In this document: piece after piece, positions 12,688 to 23,208 of the stretch
Numbering within the stretch: position 1 is the first letter of the stretch
How the letters are laid out: each line of letters begins with the position of its first letter
Assembly (NCBI GenBank): GCA_018398585.1
Contig: JAGTTD010000005.1
Span: 6,503,355-6,567,354 of the forward strand
Reading direction: 5' to 3'
From: Simmondsia chinensis
Taxonomy: Eukaryota > Streptophyta > Magnoliopsida > Caryophyllales > Simmondsiaceae
Length of the DNA stretch: 64,000 nt
The notes under the pieces: generated by a model
The model's database searches: none
What the model was told of the DNA's origin: nothing
The model's input: only the letters and a program-made list of their open reading frames with translations
Position numbers and translations under genes: made by a program

Positions 12688-12890
12688 CAATAACTGTTTA
12701 GAACTCCATATATGAGTCTAATGTGAATCCTATATAGGAGTTGTGAGAGTGAAGAGACCAACATATAAGATTTGTGGATTACGCCATCTAATGCCAATTA
12801 GTTTTAGGATGGAACGTCACTTTGGTTTATATATAGATCTCTTGTGTACCAACTCTGCAGGTTTGGGCCTAAGGACTCGATGAAATTTAG
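12688..12890 (+). repeat. Dispersed repeat, copy 1 of 2 (other copy 56925-57115)
   Basis: Shares ordered blocks with 56925-57115: GAGACCAACATATAAG, then CTAATGCCAATT, then TTTTAG(G/A)ATGGAAC, then TGGGCCTAA, then GATGAAATTTA or TATGAAATTTA. It resembles a degraded LTR or TRIM fragment, but I see no terminal TG..CA or target repeat, so the class is open. Confidence 0.5.
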
Positions 12891-12892
12891 CA

Positions 12893-13100
12893 ATAACTAC
12901 CTAGTGCCTCAACGAAGCTCTCACCAAGGCAAGGATGGAAGGAAGGTACCCTACAAGGTGCTACTATAAAATGAGCGTGTTTTTGAAAGCCGCTCAGCCC
13001 TCAACAGAAAAGAAGGAACAATATTTATAAATATTCAAGCCAAATAAAGTAATAACAAACATGCAAGCAATAGTAAAGCAATAACAATAACATAGATGCA
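12893..13100 (-). mobile_element. RTE LINE 3' tail copy, decayed
   Basis: Minus strand reads a GAGGCACTAGGTAGTTATTG end, preceded by CCTTGCCTTGGTGAGAGCTT, a degenerate form of the shared tail. A CAATAACAATAACA-rich LINE 3'-UTR-like stretch lies to its right. Confidence 0.45.
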
Positions 13101-13106
13101 AGGTTA

Positions 13107-14344
13107 GGGCCTCATTTGGTTGCCAAAAGAATTGAATTCCTACAGAAAGTCGTACTTCTCAAGAATACACTTCTCTTGTATACTTCCTAGGAAGTAATAT
13201 AAAAGTGTTTGGTTGCCTATATGGGAAATAGAACTTCCTGTGAATTCAATTCATATATTTTGTTAGGTTAACACAATTCTTTCTAAGAAATACAATTATA
13301 ATTATTATTATGCCCATGACCAATCTTCTAACATCATTGAAAGAGGGAGTAACGGGTAAACATATCATAATCACAAATTAGAAGGGGTAGAATTCAGGAA
13401 CTTCGAGAAATCCAGCCTGCTCCTCCTCTTCTCCCGTGGACTGAAAATGATAAAACCCAATCAATACAGCCTCATGCTCAGACCTCGCATCATGAGAACG
13501 AAGCTCGAGACATCGCCAGTGATTATGATTCAGAGTCCTCTGGGCCTGAATTTCCACCAGGTTTTGAGCCCCATGCCCTAGACAGGGCGAAGCCACTCAT
13601 GGAGGGACCTAGCTTTGTTAGAAGGAGTAAAGGAAAAGGTTTGACGACAAAAAGGAGAGGAGAGCTTTGAAGCGCAAGAATAAGGAGCAAGAGAAAAGGG
13701 AGCACCAAGAGTTCTTAAATGATATGTCGCCCAGAAATAGCGCGCAGAAATTGAGTAAGACCGAGGAAGAGGAATATGGCGAAGCGGAGTGGTAGCATGC
13801 ATGAGGCCGAGTAGATCCTTGAGGCTAAGCGAGTAATTAAGATGGGAAAGAGGCTAGGTCTGAACTTCGATGGCTTTGACCCGCCTACGGTGAGAGCCAT
13901 ACTTGATGAAAGGATAACCTGACTACCTTTTATCCTGTTTCAATTGCCCTGAGATCCGGATCAGTCTTAGTGGTTAGTTAGGTTCCTCCTGTTATGTCGA
14001 TTGTTGTTTGTAGTCTTGTTTGATCCTGTTCTTGTTTCTCTGTGGCCTGTTTGTAACAGGTTTTTTAAGGGCTCGCTAGCTCAAGCACCTAAATTATATC
14101 GCGACCTGGTCGCTAATTATAAAAAAAAAAAAGGGGGTATAATTGTCATATGAATCAAAAATTATAAAGGGAGTAGGACTTACCTAGAGAGGCTAGATAA
14201 GTTACTTTTCCTAGTTTGAAACAGCTAGAACTTACTTAGGAATTTCACCTTCCCATATCTCACATCCCACCAACTTCCCACGTATCAAAGAAGACCTAAA
14301 AAATGATACTTTTCTCATCTACTTTCCGAATACTAAACGGGGCC
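13107..14344. mobile_element. PIF/Harbinger-like MITE carrying an L1 fragment
   Basis: Ends are GGGCCTCATTTGGTTGCC and, inverted, GGCCCCGTTTAGT, each next to TTA (13104-13106, 14345-14347), the 3-bp target duplication typical of PIF/Harbinger. The first 50 bp match the MITE at 45877-46203 (same GGCCTCATTTGGTT start and GAATTGAATTC). It is longer only because of the LINE fragment inside. Confidence 0.65.
13380..14135 (+). pseudogene. L1-type LINE fragment with poly(A), internally deleted
   Basis: Plus-strand frames encode acidic/basic remnants (GPEFPPGFEPHALDRAKPLM, KMGKRLGLNFDGFDP) resembling the region just upstream of the endonuclease in plant L1 elements. The pieces are in different frames. 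They are followed by a 3'-UTR-like sequence and an 11-base poly(A) near 14120. Most of the element, including reverse transcriptase, is absent. Confidence 0.45.
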
Positions 14345-14442
14345 TTAGTGTAGTTTGAATAGAAATAAGAAACGTTGAAGATGGGTGTGGGCCCCATAAC
14401 CCACTAGTAAAGCAAGGTGTGGCTTATAGTTATCGTCTCTTA

Positions 14443-14866
14443 CCCCCTATTTGGCAACGGGGTAAAGGGGGATAAATTTCTACCACTGTTTGGCAAAATT
14501 ATTCGAGGGGTAAAAGGGGGTAATGGGGGGTAATTTTTTACCTCCCTTTACCCCCCAGTACCCTCTTTACCCCCAATTTCTTTAACCTCCAAATTGGGGG
14601 GTAAAGGGAGGTAAAGGTAATTTTTAAAAAAATTTAACATTTTTACCCTTATTTTAACTATAACTCTCTTTACCCTTACCCCTTTACCAATTTCCAAATA
14701 AGGGTAACTCATTTACCCCTCTTTACCCTTACCCCTCTTAATTTGACATATCCAAATAAGGGTAGAATATTACCTTACCTTCCCCCCCTTTACCCCTCTC
14801 TATCCCTCTTTACCCTTACCCTCGTTTACCCCTCTTTACCCTCCTTTACCCTGTTGCTAAACAAAG
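14443..14866 (+). mobile_element. GGGGTAAA-rich MITE, copy 1
   Basis: Ends CTATTTGGCAACGGGGTAAAG and, inverted, TTGTTTAGCAACAGGGTAAAG. The interior is dominated by TTTACCCC/GGGGTAAA runs. Related copies lie at 30370-30670 (opposite strand) and 31775-32250. Confidence 0.6.
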
Positions 14867-15164
14867 TATTTGAGTCACATTATTATTATTATTTCCCCCA
14901 TGACCTAAAAAATAAAAAAATAAAATAAAATAATTAAACACATGCTTTTGAAAAATATTATTATTTGTTATAATTATGAGTAGCCGACCATCATCTACGA
15001 GCGCCACGTGTCCACCCCCAAATTCAGGCATCCTTTTTCTCTATTCTCTTTCTTTCAATTTTGAATTGTCCTTCCCTTTAAAAAAAAATAAAAAATAAAA
15101 TTATAACTATCATTAAAAAAATTATCATTTAAATATTTGTAATAGTTTAGCGTCATATAAAGTA

Positions 15165-15696
15165 GAGTTGGCAAAATATGTGACTCAACTCATTTTGATA
15201 TGTTTTTTGATCCGACTCTAACCCGAAAAGTTTAAAATTTATTGAAATCTAAACCTGAAAATAAACTGACCTAGATTTGATCCGACCTGAGCTAACCCAA
15301 AACTCAAAATGACCGGGCTCGTGATGACCCGAGACCTAAACTAGACCCCCCGTGTATCCCTAAATGATTCAAATAGAAAATTAGTTTATCATATAATCTA
15401 AATAAAATGCTAGGTATAATCATTTTATTTTGTAATTTTAGTTATAATTTTTAAGGTTGAATAAATATATTATCTAAATAATCTCCTGATGGATCAACTT
15501 GAAATTCGACCTGACCCAATGATACCCAATCTAAGGTTAAACTGACTCGAGGTTGACCCAACCTGAGACTGACTCGACCCAAGGTTGATCTAAACCTCAG
15601 GATGACCTAACCCAACTCTAACCCAACCCAAGATAGATCCAATATAACATTAGTCCGATCTGAACCTGGCCCGACCCAATCGAATTGCCAGGTATA
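15165..15696. mobile_element. hAT-like MITE
   Basis: Ends GAGTTGGCAAA and ATTGCCAGGT, flanked by an exact direct repeat ATATAAAGTA (15155-15164, 15697-15706); the last 8 bp give the hAT-size duplication. The interior is rich in GACCCGA/CCAACCC-type words usual for this MITE class. Confidence 0.75.
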
Positions 15697-15859
15697 ATAT
15701 AAAGTACTTACTAGTCTTATATATTGATTTCTTCTTTCTTATAATTTTTATATGAAATTTTTACTAGATTTATATATAAAGCGTTAAACAATTCATAATG
15801 GTTGCACAGAGGTTCGGGCCCCCACTTAAAAAAAGTACTTTGATTAAAAAGGATAATGT

Positions 15860-17000
15860 TAATGAATTTATAGTATTATTATCATGAATAAAATGGGTCT
15901 CTATTGAATTTATTTACTTTATTATTTTCTAATATTTGTAAGTTTTTTTTAAATTGGCCCCTTGTTTTTGTTTGCCAATAATTGGTTCATTGTTTTTGTT
16001 TTGTTTTAAAAAGCTGTATCTTATTTTATGACCAAATTAATCTCTGTTTAAATTCTGATGAATAATACTATGTAAAAAATTAAATAATAAAAGACCAATT
16101 TGATTAGGAAAAAGTATAGAGTTATTTACACAAATTATCGTTATACTTTATCCATTGTATCAATTTAATTCTATAGTAAAAATTAAAGTTAAATTAACGA
16201 TGTAATTTTTAACGATTTGGTTATGTAAAATGCAAATGACCCAATATAAACTCATCCGTTAACTCAATTTAAACTCACCTATCATCACCCCAGTATTAAA
16301 AGTTTTATCACCAACTCAATGTTAATTTTACTCTAGAGACTAAATGGGCATAATTAAAAGTTCAAAAACTAAATTGATATAATAGGTAAAGTACAGAAAC
16401 ATATTACATTAATAAACTGAAAACATAAAAAGCTAATTTAAATTTTTTAAAAATGAAAAATATTAAATAAACTTATAAATATTAGATAAATAAATCAATA
16501 GTCTTTCTTTTAGAAAGAAGCTAGTAGAAAAAAGTGCAAATGGCAGACCGTTTCTTGTGGTTGACTAAGTTATTTGCCCCTCCTCTTTCTTAATTAATAA
16601 GAAAATTACTATTTACTATTTTTTCTATAATGTGACACATATAGTATTATATTATCTGGGTAAACAAATACCGATTTGGATCAGTCTACTTAACGGCACT
16701 GGACATTTTGATCAAGAATTGAACTGTATCGACTATATACAAGTCTGGCCTCTAGTACTAATATATGAGCCTAAACAGTCTCCGATCTTGCTACTCGAAA
16801 AATCTGAAGATTGGATCAAAAGCCAATTTAAACCAATTTTTAAATTGAAAATTTTAGATATATAATGTTAATATATAAGTAAAAGTATGATATATGTACT
16901 AAAAAGATTAATGTACAACTATCCTTAAAATTGTATAAATTATGCATATTATGTCATTATTATTATTTTTTAATTCTTATAATAACACTTGCTAAATGGA
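15860..17000. other. AT-rich spacer with a probable foldback element near 16110-16410
   Basis: The segments around 16120-16190 and 16340-16410 are imperfect inverted copies (forms of CTTTATCCATTGTATCAATTTA and its complement). No protein-coding signal. Confidence 0.35.
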
Positions 17001-17252
17001 AAGCGTTCTAAAATAGTCAAATTCTAGTCCAATCTAGTCGGGTTCTATCTTGGACTGATGTTCAATCTTGTTATCCAGGTTTGGAACAAACTCATAAAAT
17101 GTCGGGTTTGACATGCCAACATCTTGTTTGACTAATGGCTTATCGACCATCGAGACTTCGAAATCAAGAATAGCTAAGTTAAGCTCATTCCTAACTCGAG
17201 GAGCTTAGAATTTGAACTTGAAGTGTCGTAGCTTGCGCGTCAATTAACCCCG

Positions 17253-17402
17253 TTGGAAAATATGGGCCAATGAGCAACCAAAACTCTCAAATTCGAGGCA
17301 CCCAGAGTAACTTGAGATGGGGGTAAATAAAACTTAAACAACACAAGACAAAGCTAAACTCAATAAACCTCTTTTCTTTCTTCCTTTCTCAAAATTGAAT
17401 CC

Positions 17403-17436
<34 letters not shown>

Positions 17437-18166
17437 GTTGTTGGAATATTAGGGTAGTGTGCTTCAATTTTGTATTTTGCTTCTATCTCACATAGAAAGA
17501 GTGAATGAAAGACTAGATTATATATTCCCTTTTCCTTGTACGTGTTTTAACCGCGTATTTGCCCACTTCTTTTCAATAACCGTTTTTGATTGATTGTGTC
17601 TGGATTTTCAGCTCTTCCATATTTGCCATTTTCCTAATCATAGATGGATTTCTTGCCCACAATCCTTAACCGATTCTTACTTGCATGTTCAGTATTTTTG
17701 CTTATAAATACCGTGCTTTGGGGGCATTGTTTGAAAGACAAAATACAACGCAGAAATTATTCCTCTTCTTCTCTATGAAATTCTCTTTGTTCTTACTCTA
17801 ATTACTGAGCAAGTTGGGACGTACTCTAACCCATCACCTGTGAGTACACTCCTGTGTTGGGTGCCATGTCAATCTTGGGAGTCGGAGTACCTGACAATCC
17901 TGTTTGTATCGTAGAGGGCATAAACGATTTAGAGCAGTGGTGAACTCCACAGTGCGGCGGCTTCCTTCGGTTCAATCTTTCCTCTCTGAATCTTTCAAAT
18001 TCAGTTGTTTAATTATTTTGTCTCAAGTCAAGTTGGTGTAGTAAGAGGTTTATTGAGTTCAACTTTGTCTTTGTGTCGTTTAAGTTTTATTTACTTCCAT
18101 CTCGAGTTAGTCTGGATGTCTCAAATTTGATAATTTAGTTGCTCATTTGCCCATATTTTTCCACAA
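17253..18166. mobile_element. TIR/foldback element, about 0.9 kb
   Basis: About 130 bp at the left (from TTGGAAAATATGGGCCAATG through AAATAAAACTTAAACAACAC) is repeated inverted at the right end (18010-18166) with moderate divergence. No transposase frame. The 30-G tract lies at the inner edge of the left arm. Confidence 0.6.
17405..17434 (+). repeat. Poly(G) tract, 30 bases
   Basis: Uninterrupted run of 30 G preceded by CCCC. Length in this copy may be affected by sequencing. Confidence 0.9.
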
Positions 18167-18477
18167 ACCTAAGTATTGCTAGACTCGAACTCCATGAGCT
18201 TAACTAAACAACGTAGCTCACACTTGAAATGAATGAGCCTTTCAAGCTGAATAATAAGCCAACCCTAGACAATTTTCCATTGAACTAGAACGATTATGAG
18301 GGCTCGAACTATGTCTTACATTCAAGTCTAGGAATGAGTGCCCATTGAACAAAGCTAAAACCCTTCTATGTTCTTTTGTGAGGACCAGGAAAGATCTTAA
18401 TAGATCTTTCTAACAAAGGAGAAACCTAAAATATTTTAGGTTAAAAATAGGAGCAACGAAGTTGAAACACAAGCTGC

Positions 18478-18942
18478 TAGAGATGACAATGGGGCGAGTA
18501 AAACCCGTTATGAGTACCCACCTCAAGGTACAAGTGAGGCTAGCAGCAGGCATGGATTGGGTACACGTGGCCATACCCGCCACGAGTATGGGGCAGCTAT
18601 TGGGTACAATGTTATCCCCTCCCCGCCCTGTCCCGCTTCATACCTGCTTCGTTTTGTATCTAATTAACTTTGAAATTAAAAAAAGGTACTTTACCTAAAA
18701 ATAGTATTAAATAATTAATATGAGCGGATATGGATAATCGTTTGGTATCCATATTAGGGCAAGTATTAAAAACCCGTCAGATCCCGGCAATATTTACCTG
18801 TCAATATGGGTATGAGTATCTAGTTAGATACCTTAGACACGTGGTGGTAATAGAACGAGTATGAATATAGATTTGGATAGAGGGTACAAATATGAAAGAG
18901 GCATCCTATATCTGTCTTATCCCATTACCATTCCTACCGAGT
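18478..18942. mobile_element. hAT-like MITE, GGCAATGGGGCGGGTA family, decayed copy
   Basis: Left end resembles GATGACAATGGGGCGAG, right end (inverted) GGAATGGTAATGGG. The interior has the GGGTAnGGG words and the TCTAATTAACTTT segment also seen at 19491-19993. No clean target repeat. Confidence 0.55.
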
Positions 18943-19490
18943 TCGGGAAGTAATAATTGCTCACTTCAGGGATCCACACCATAAGGGCCTATAATTAAAG
19001 CCTGCTTTTCAAAGGCCCACCCTCACTTAATGCATGTAATTAGGTATTCCTACTGTCAAGTCTCAACAGCAAAATATGTAATAGAAACATAAAAATAATT
19101 TTTTATTTTTTAGTTTTTAGTTTTTATTTTTTATTTTTTCTACTTTCCATTTAAAAATATGTATTTTAGGGATAGTTTTTCAAGATATTTCCTATCATTT
19201 ATAGGCATAAACATTACCTATAAATTCAATAATCTGATCCAAACCAAATCCAAATAATTACAGTAATCAATTTGAAAATAATTAGTTCAAGTAAATCCGA
19301 TCTATAACATTTCAATCTCAGTTCGAGTGGGGATTTTCTTGGTTAACTCTGATATCAAACATTATCTATATAAATGTATGAATGAATTATCAAATAGATG
19401 TAGCAACGAAATCTTAAAATACAAACTATCATCAAACCCACGAAAAGAGCAATTAATTGTTGAGATAGAATACAAAAAACATGCAGTACT

Positions 19491-19993
19491 TAGGGTTGGC
19501 AATATGGCGGGTAAAACCCGTTACCCGAGCGTACCTACTCTGTTTGGGGTGGATATAAGTATAAGTGAGGAGGGTAGCAGGTACGGGTTGGGTGTACTCG
19601 CCCCGTACCTGCCGGGGGTATGGGGCAGGTATGGGTATAGTGATGTACCCGCCCGCCCTGCTTTATACCCACCATACCCGCTTCCTTTTATCTAATTAAC
19701 TTTTAAATTGAGAAATACATTCTTAAATTTAATTACCAAAATTATTTATCAATTCTGTTATAAATACAGGCAGATATAGATAATTATTTTGTACCCACAT
19801 TAAGATAGATACAAGGTGGGTAATGGATACCCACAAGTAATGGGGCAGGTATGAGTATAGATTTGTACCCGCCTAAGTACGCATTTTACATCCGTAGCAG
19901 GTAATGGGGCGGGTATGGGTATGAAATTTAGGTGGCGAGTACGGGTATGAAGGAAGCACCTGCCGTATCCACCCCGTCCTGTTGCCATCCCTC
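19491..19993. mobile_element. hAT-like MITE, GGCAATGGGGCGGGTA family
   Basis: Ends TAGGGTTGGCAA and, inverted, GAGGGATGGCAA, with flanking 8-bp repeats GCAGTACT/GCAGTACC (19483-19490, 19994-20001; 7 of 8). Same family as 18478-18942 and 35907-38301. Confidence 0.75.
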
Positions 19994-21374
19994 GCAGTAC
20001 CCATGTTTTCCAAATGAAAGCATGTGTGAAAATTTTCAAAAACTATTTTCCAACTTTTTTAAAAAAATATATAAAATTAAAAAACTACTTTCCAACTTTT
20101 GCGATCGAAAAGTTAGTGGCCTAAACAACATTCGAAGGCCATAGATGGAAAACTTCAGCAATCAACATCGACACAATCTGGCATATTGAGTACTTGCTTC
20201 CCACAAAACGGTCCACATAGAACAGTATGAACCCTTTTTTCAGTTTTGTATAATCTAACCGTGGCTTCACGCGCCTAAATCATCTCAAACATGTCTTCCT
20301 AGTCTTATAAAACGTCATGTTTTACTTGGAACATATTCTGTCTTTTAATACGCACTTTTGCAAGAGCACTTGCGTACAAGTGAGGCTTCCATTGGAGTAC
20401 TTTTGTCTGAAAATTATTAGTCTGTTAAAAACTAAGCTAATGTTGTTAGTATAATAGTTTATTTCCCAAACAAGAAATCTTCGGTTTAAAGCTCATCATC
20501 CCCCTCCCCCTCTCCAACGGTTAGTTTCCCTCTTCAGAAAAAGTTGTACTCTCCTCACTAACGTTAAAAAAGTAGTTGTCAGAAAATTTAATTTTTACTT
20601 CTGCTATATTTTGAAGCAGCACTATTTTATTACTCATGGTCCTATTTAAAACTTTGCTTTCCATATCAAATATCCTCTAATCATGAAAAAATTAACTTTT
20701 TTTTCGGAAAAACACACTTAACAAACAAACAAAGTCAAATAGACAATTATTTAGTTGACAGGATATACAACAACCTAGTGCCTCGTAGACACTCCGCCAA
20801 GGCAGGGTTTGGGAGGTTATTTCTCAAGAGTCCCCACCCTTAAGTTGACAGGATATTACTAATTACGAAATATGCAATAAAATAGGCTCTGCCAAAACTG
20901 ACTAGGACCATATCTTAGCCTCTTAAGGAAACTATTTTCACACACACATCATGCTACAAAATCCACGTCACAAATATTATACAATGTCAAGAAAATGTAC
21001 CAAATCTGACAAAATCAGATCAGAGATACTAATCATATAAAATAAGCTAAGATATTATAATGAAAATGATACATGAAGTCAACTCTAAGACTCTCACCTG
21101 AGCCAGCAATCTGATCCTGTACACATAGGAGTTCCCACATAACTGTGGCTTTTTGAATAAATTGGCCGTTGGAGCCTCAGGGAGACAATTTAATAAGATA
21201 ATGTCACGAGCTGAGCATAGATCATCCGTGCGATGTCCAAGCCCCCTAAGGCTAAAGCCGGCCAACCTACTCCAGGAGGTTAAAAAGTGCAGCAATATAG
21301 CCCTAAAAGAGATGAAATACACAGTGCATCAAGAAATGTACCTGCATATACATATGCACATTAGTACCAAACAT
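19994..21374. other. Intergenic DNA with one short decayed LINE tail
   Basis: At 20770-20850 the minus strand shows a short decayed copy of the shared tail (CCCTGCCTTGGCGGAGTGTC, then GAGGCACTAGGTTGTTGT). Minus-strand frame 21322-21047 is open for 91 codons, but I recognise no family. No other feature seen. Confidence 0.45.
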
Positions 21375-21388
21375 GCTACAGAGATCCC

Positions 21389-21612
21389 ATGCCTATTACT
21401 GCTTTATACTTTCTAAATGCTTGCCGTTGTTTATTTGTTCTTATGCTCTTATACTATTACGCTTAAATGCTTTTATTGCTTTTCACTTTTATGCTTTTCA
21501 GGTTGGGGATCCTCGGGAACCCTGAAGGGGTAAGGCTGCGTACACCACATTTCCCCCAAATCCTGCACATGCGAGAGCCCTTGAAGCATTGAGTTTGTTG
21601 TTGTTGCTATAG
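21389..21612 (+). mobile_element. 5'-truncated RTE LINE 3' end with target duplication
   Basis: About 224 bp ending in GTAAGGCTGCGTACACC and (TTG)n. Flanked by a 14-bp repeat GCTAC(A/G)GAGATCCC (21375-21388 and 21613-21626), one mismatch. Its head is the T-rich LINE 3' UTR with no 5S similarity. Confidence 0.75.
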
Positions 21613-22352
21613 GCTACGGAGATCCCGTACGGAATATGGCTGCTTATTGAGCACCATGGATAATGTCGGCCCATGACAATAAGCTGAACTGCTGCAGAGT
21701 ACATCCCATTGCAAAATCACACTGTGCACAAGGGAATTTTAGGTGGAACAAAAATAATCTGAGAACTTGATAATTTAGCATTAATCTGCTTAGACCTGGG
21801 TATGGGAGTTGGATACGCTTAATGCTTTCATAGGTTAGACTCGCTATTTGCTAAGATATTTTTCCTATATTTTTAGTTTAATCTGAAGCGTCCACATCAA
21901 AATACACTAGAGTACCCAGGTCAAATAAGTTACTAATATCAGCAGGCTTGCAGATAGTAATTAATGATCATCAATTGAACTCAAGACAAGAAAGGAACAG
22001 AAAGTAACAAGAACTCAACAGAAATTCATCTCATATTGTGCCACTTCAATAAAGTTTGAGCTGTGAAGTGAACACAGGAACACAGATCTTTTGGCACGTC
22101 ATGAATCGTCAATAAACATTAGTTCATCGATACTCGATCTCCATTTGAGCATGACCAAGGACAATAGAATAGATGCTTGCAACAATGAACCTGAATCTAA
22201 GAAAACAAATTTGAGGTTCCCACCTTTGTTCTTCAGGAGTCATTCAATTTTAGTGGACCCTCAAACAAATTATTTGAACAGTATCTAATACGCCTTTAAA
22301 TTTGTGAACACAAACTCCTTGTTTAGTATAGATGGAGTCAGATGAACATGTT

Positions 22353-22552
22353 TTCCCTTTATCCATACTGAATCTAAAATTGAATTCCTTTTTCTTTTAT
22401 CATTCTTTCTACCGCATTTTTCCTTTCCAGAAAACAGCCATCCCACAGGGTAACACTTTGCAGGAGTAAGATTGTGAACATCTTACCCTCCCAAAAGCCT
22501 GCTTTAGCGGGAGTCTCTTTCAAGCACTGGGTTTGTTGTTGTTGTAGTAGTA
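22353..22552 (+). mobile_element. 5'-truncated RTE LINE 3' end with target duplication
   Basis: 200 bp ending in GCGGGAGTCTCTTTCAAGCA and (TTG)n, flanked by the exact 13-bp repeat AGATGAACATGTT (22340-22352 and 22553-22565). Confidence 0.75.
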
Positions 22553-22661
22553 AGATGAACATGTTAACGATATTTTGTCAGTTATAGCCAAATTGAACCA
22601 ATTTTTTAGCTACTGTCAGTAAAATGGTTTCCATGGAAATAAATAATAATTGTAGTCACGA

Positions 22662-22735
22662 AAAGACACCAAAGGCTATATACAGAGAATATACACACAA
22701 AAAGACACCAAGGGCTATATACAGAGAATATACAA
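22662..22735 (+). repeat. Tandem direct repeat, about 36 bp x 2
   Basis: The phrase AAAGACACCAAAGGCTATAT followed by ACAGAGAATATACA occurs twice in a row with one or two differences. Confidence 0.7.
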
Positions 22736-23208
22736 TATCACTCTTTACAATGACACGGTGCATCTTACAAAATGATGAATAGCAGAAGCAAAACAGGATT
22801 ATAAATAGTTGGACAATAACATGATTAATAAATGTTTTATCAAGGTGGTCAACATGACAATGTACTAAGCAATGCCAATAACACCCAACGTATCACCCTT
22901 GGATAAAACAGAATAACAATGATGGCGAGCAGCTGGCTAACCTAAAATACTTGTATGAAGTGCAGTCAAATTGGAGCAAGTCATAAGCTGCATGAGAATT
23001 GCCACAAGACGGAATTCTCCATAGATTAAAAATGAAGATCAAACAAAATTCCAGAGAGGGAGCCGAACAACTATGCCTCAAACAACCGAAAAATGTCATT
23101 TCATGCGAGAAAATTCTTCAAAAAGATACTGTAAACTCATTGAGACATGTATAAAACCTCAAAGCATCCTTCGACATTGGGTGATAGATACAAACGTCAT
23201 CAATAACA

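Larger units (their letters stand above)
17010..18350. mobile_element. GAGCTCG-type hAT MITE remnant, split by a foldback element
   Basis: Both outer parts (17010-17250 and 18167-18350) are rich in GAGCTT/CTCGA words and resemble the hAT MITEs at 31208-31430 and 52655-52959. Outer ends not resolved. Confidence 0.4.

Noticed and set aside
21047..21322. Minus-strand 91-codon frame as a gene
   Set aside because: No recognisable family and no convincing start context; one end looks donor-like (CAG then GTGAGA), but no partner exon could be found.
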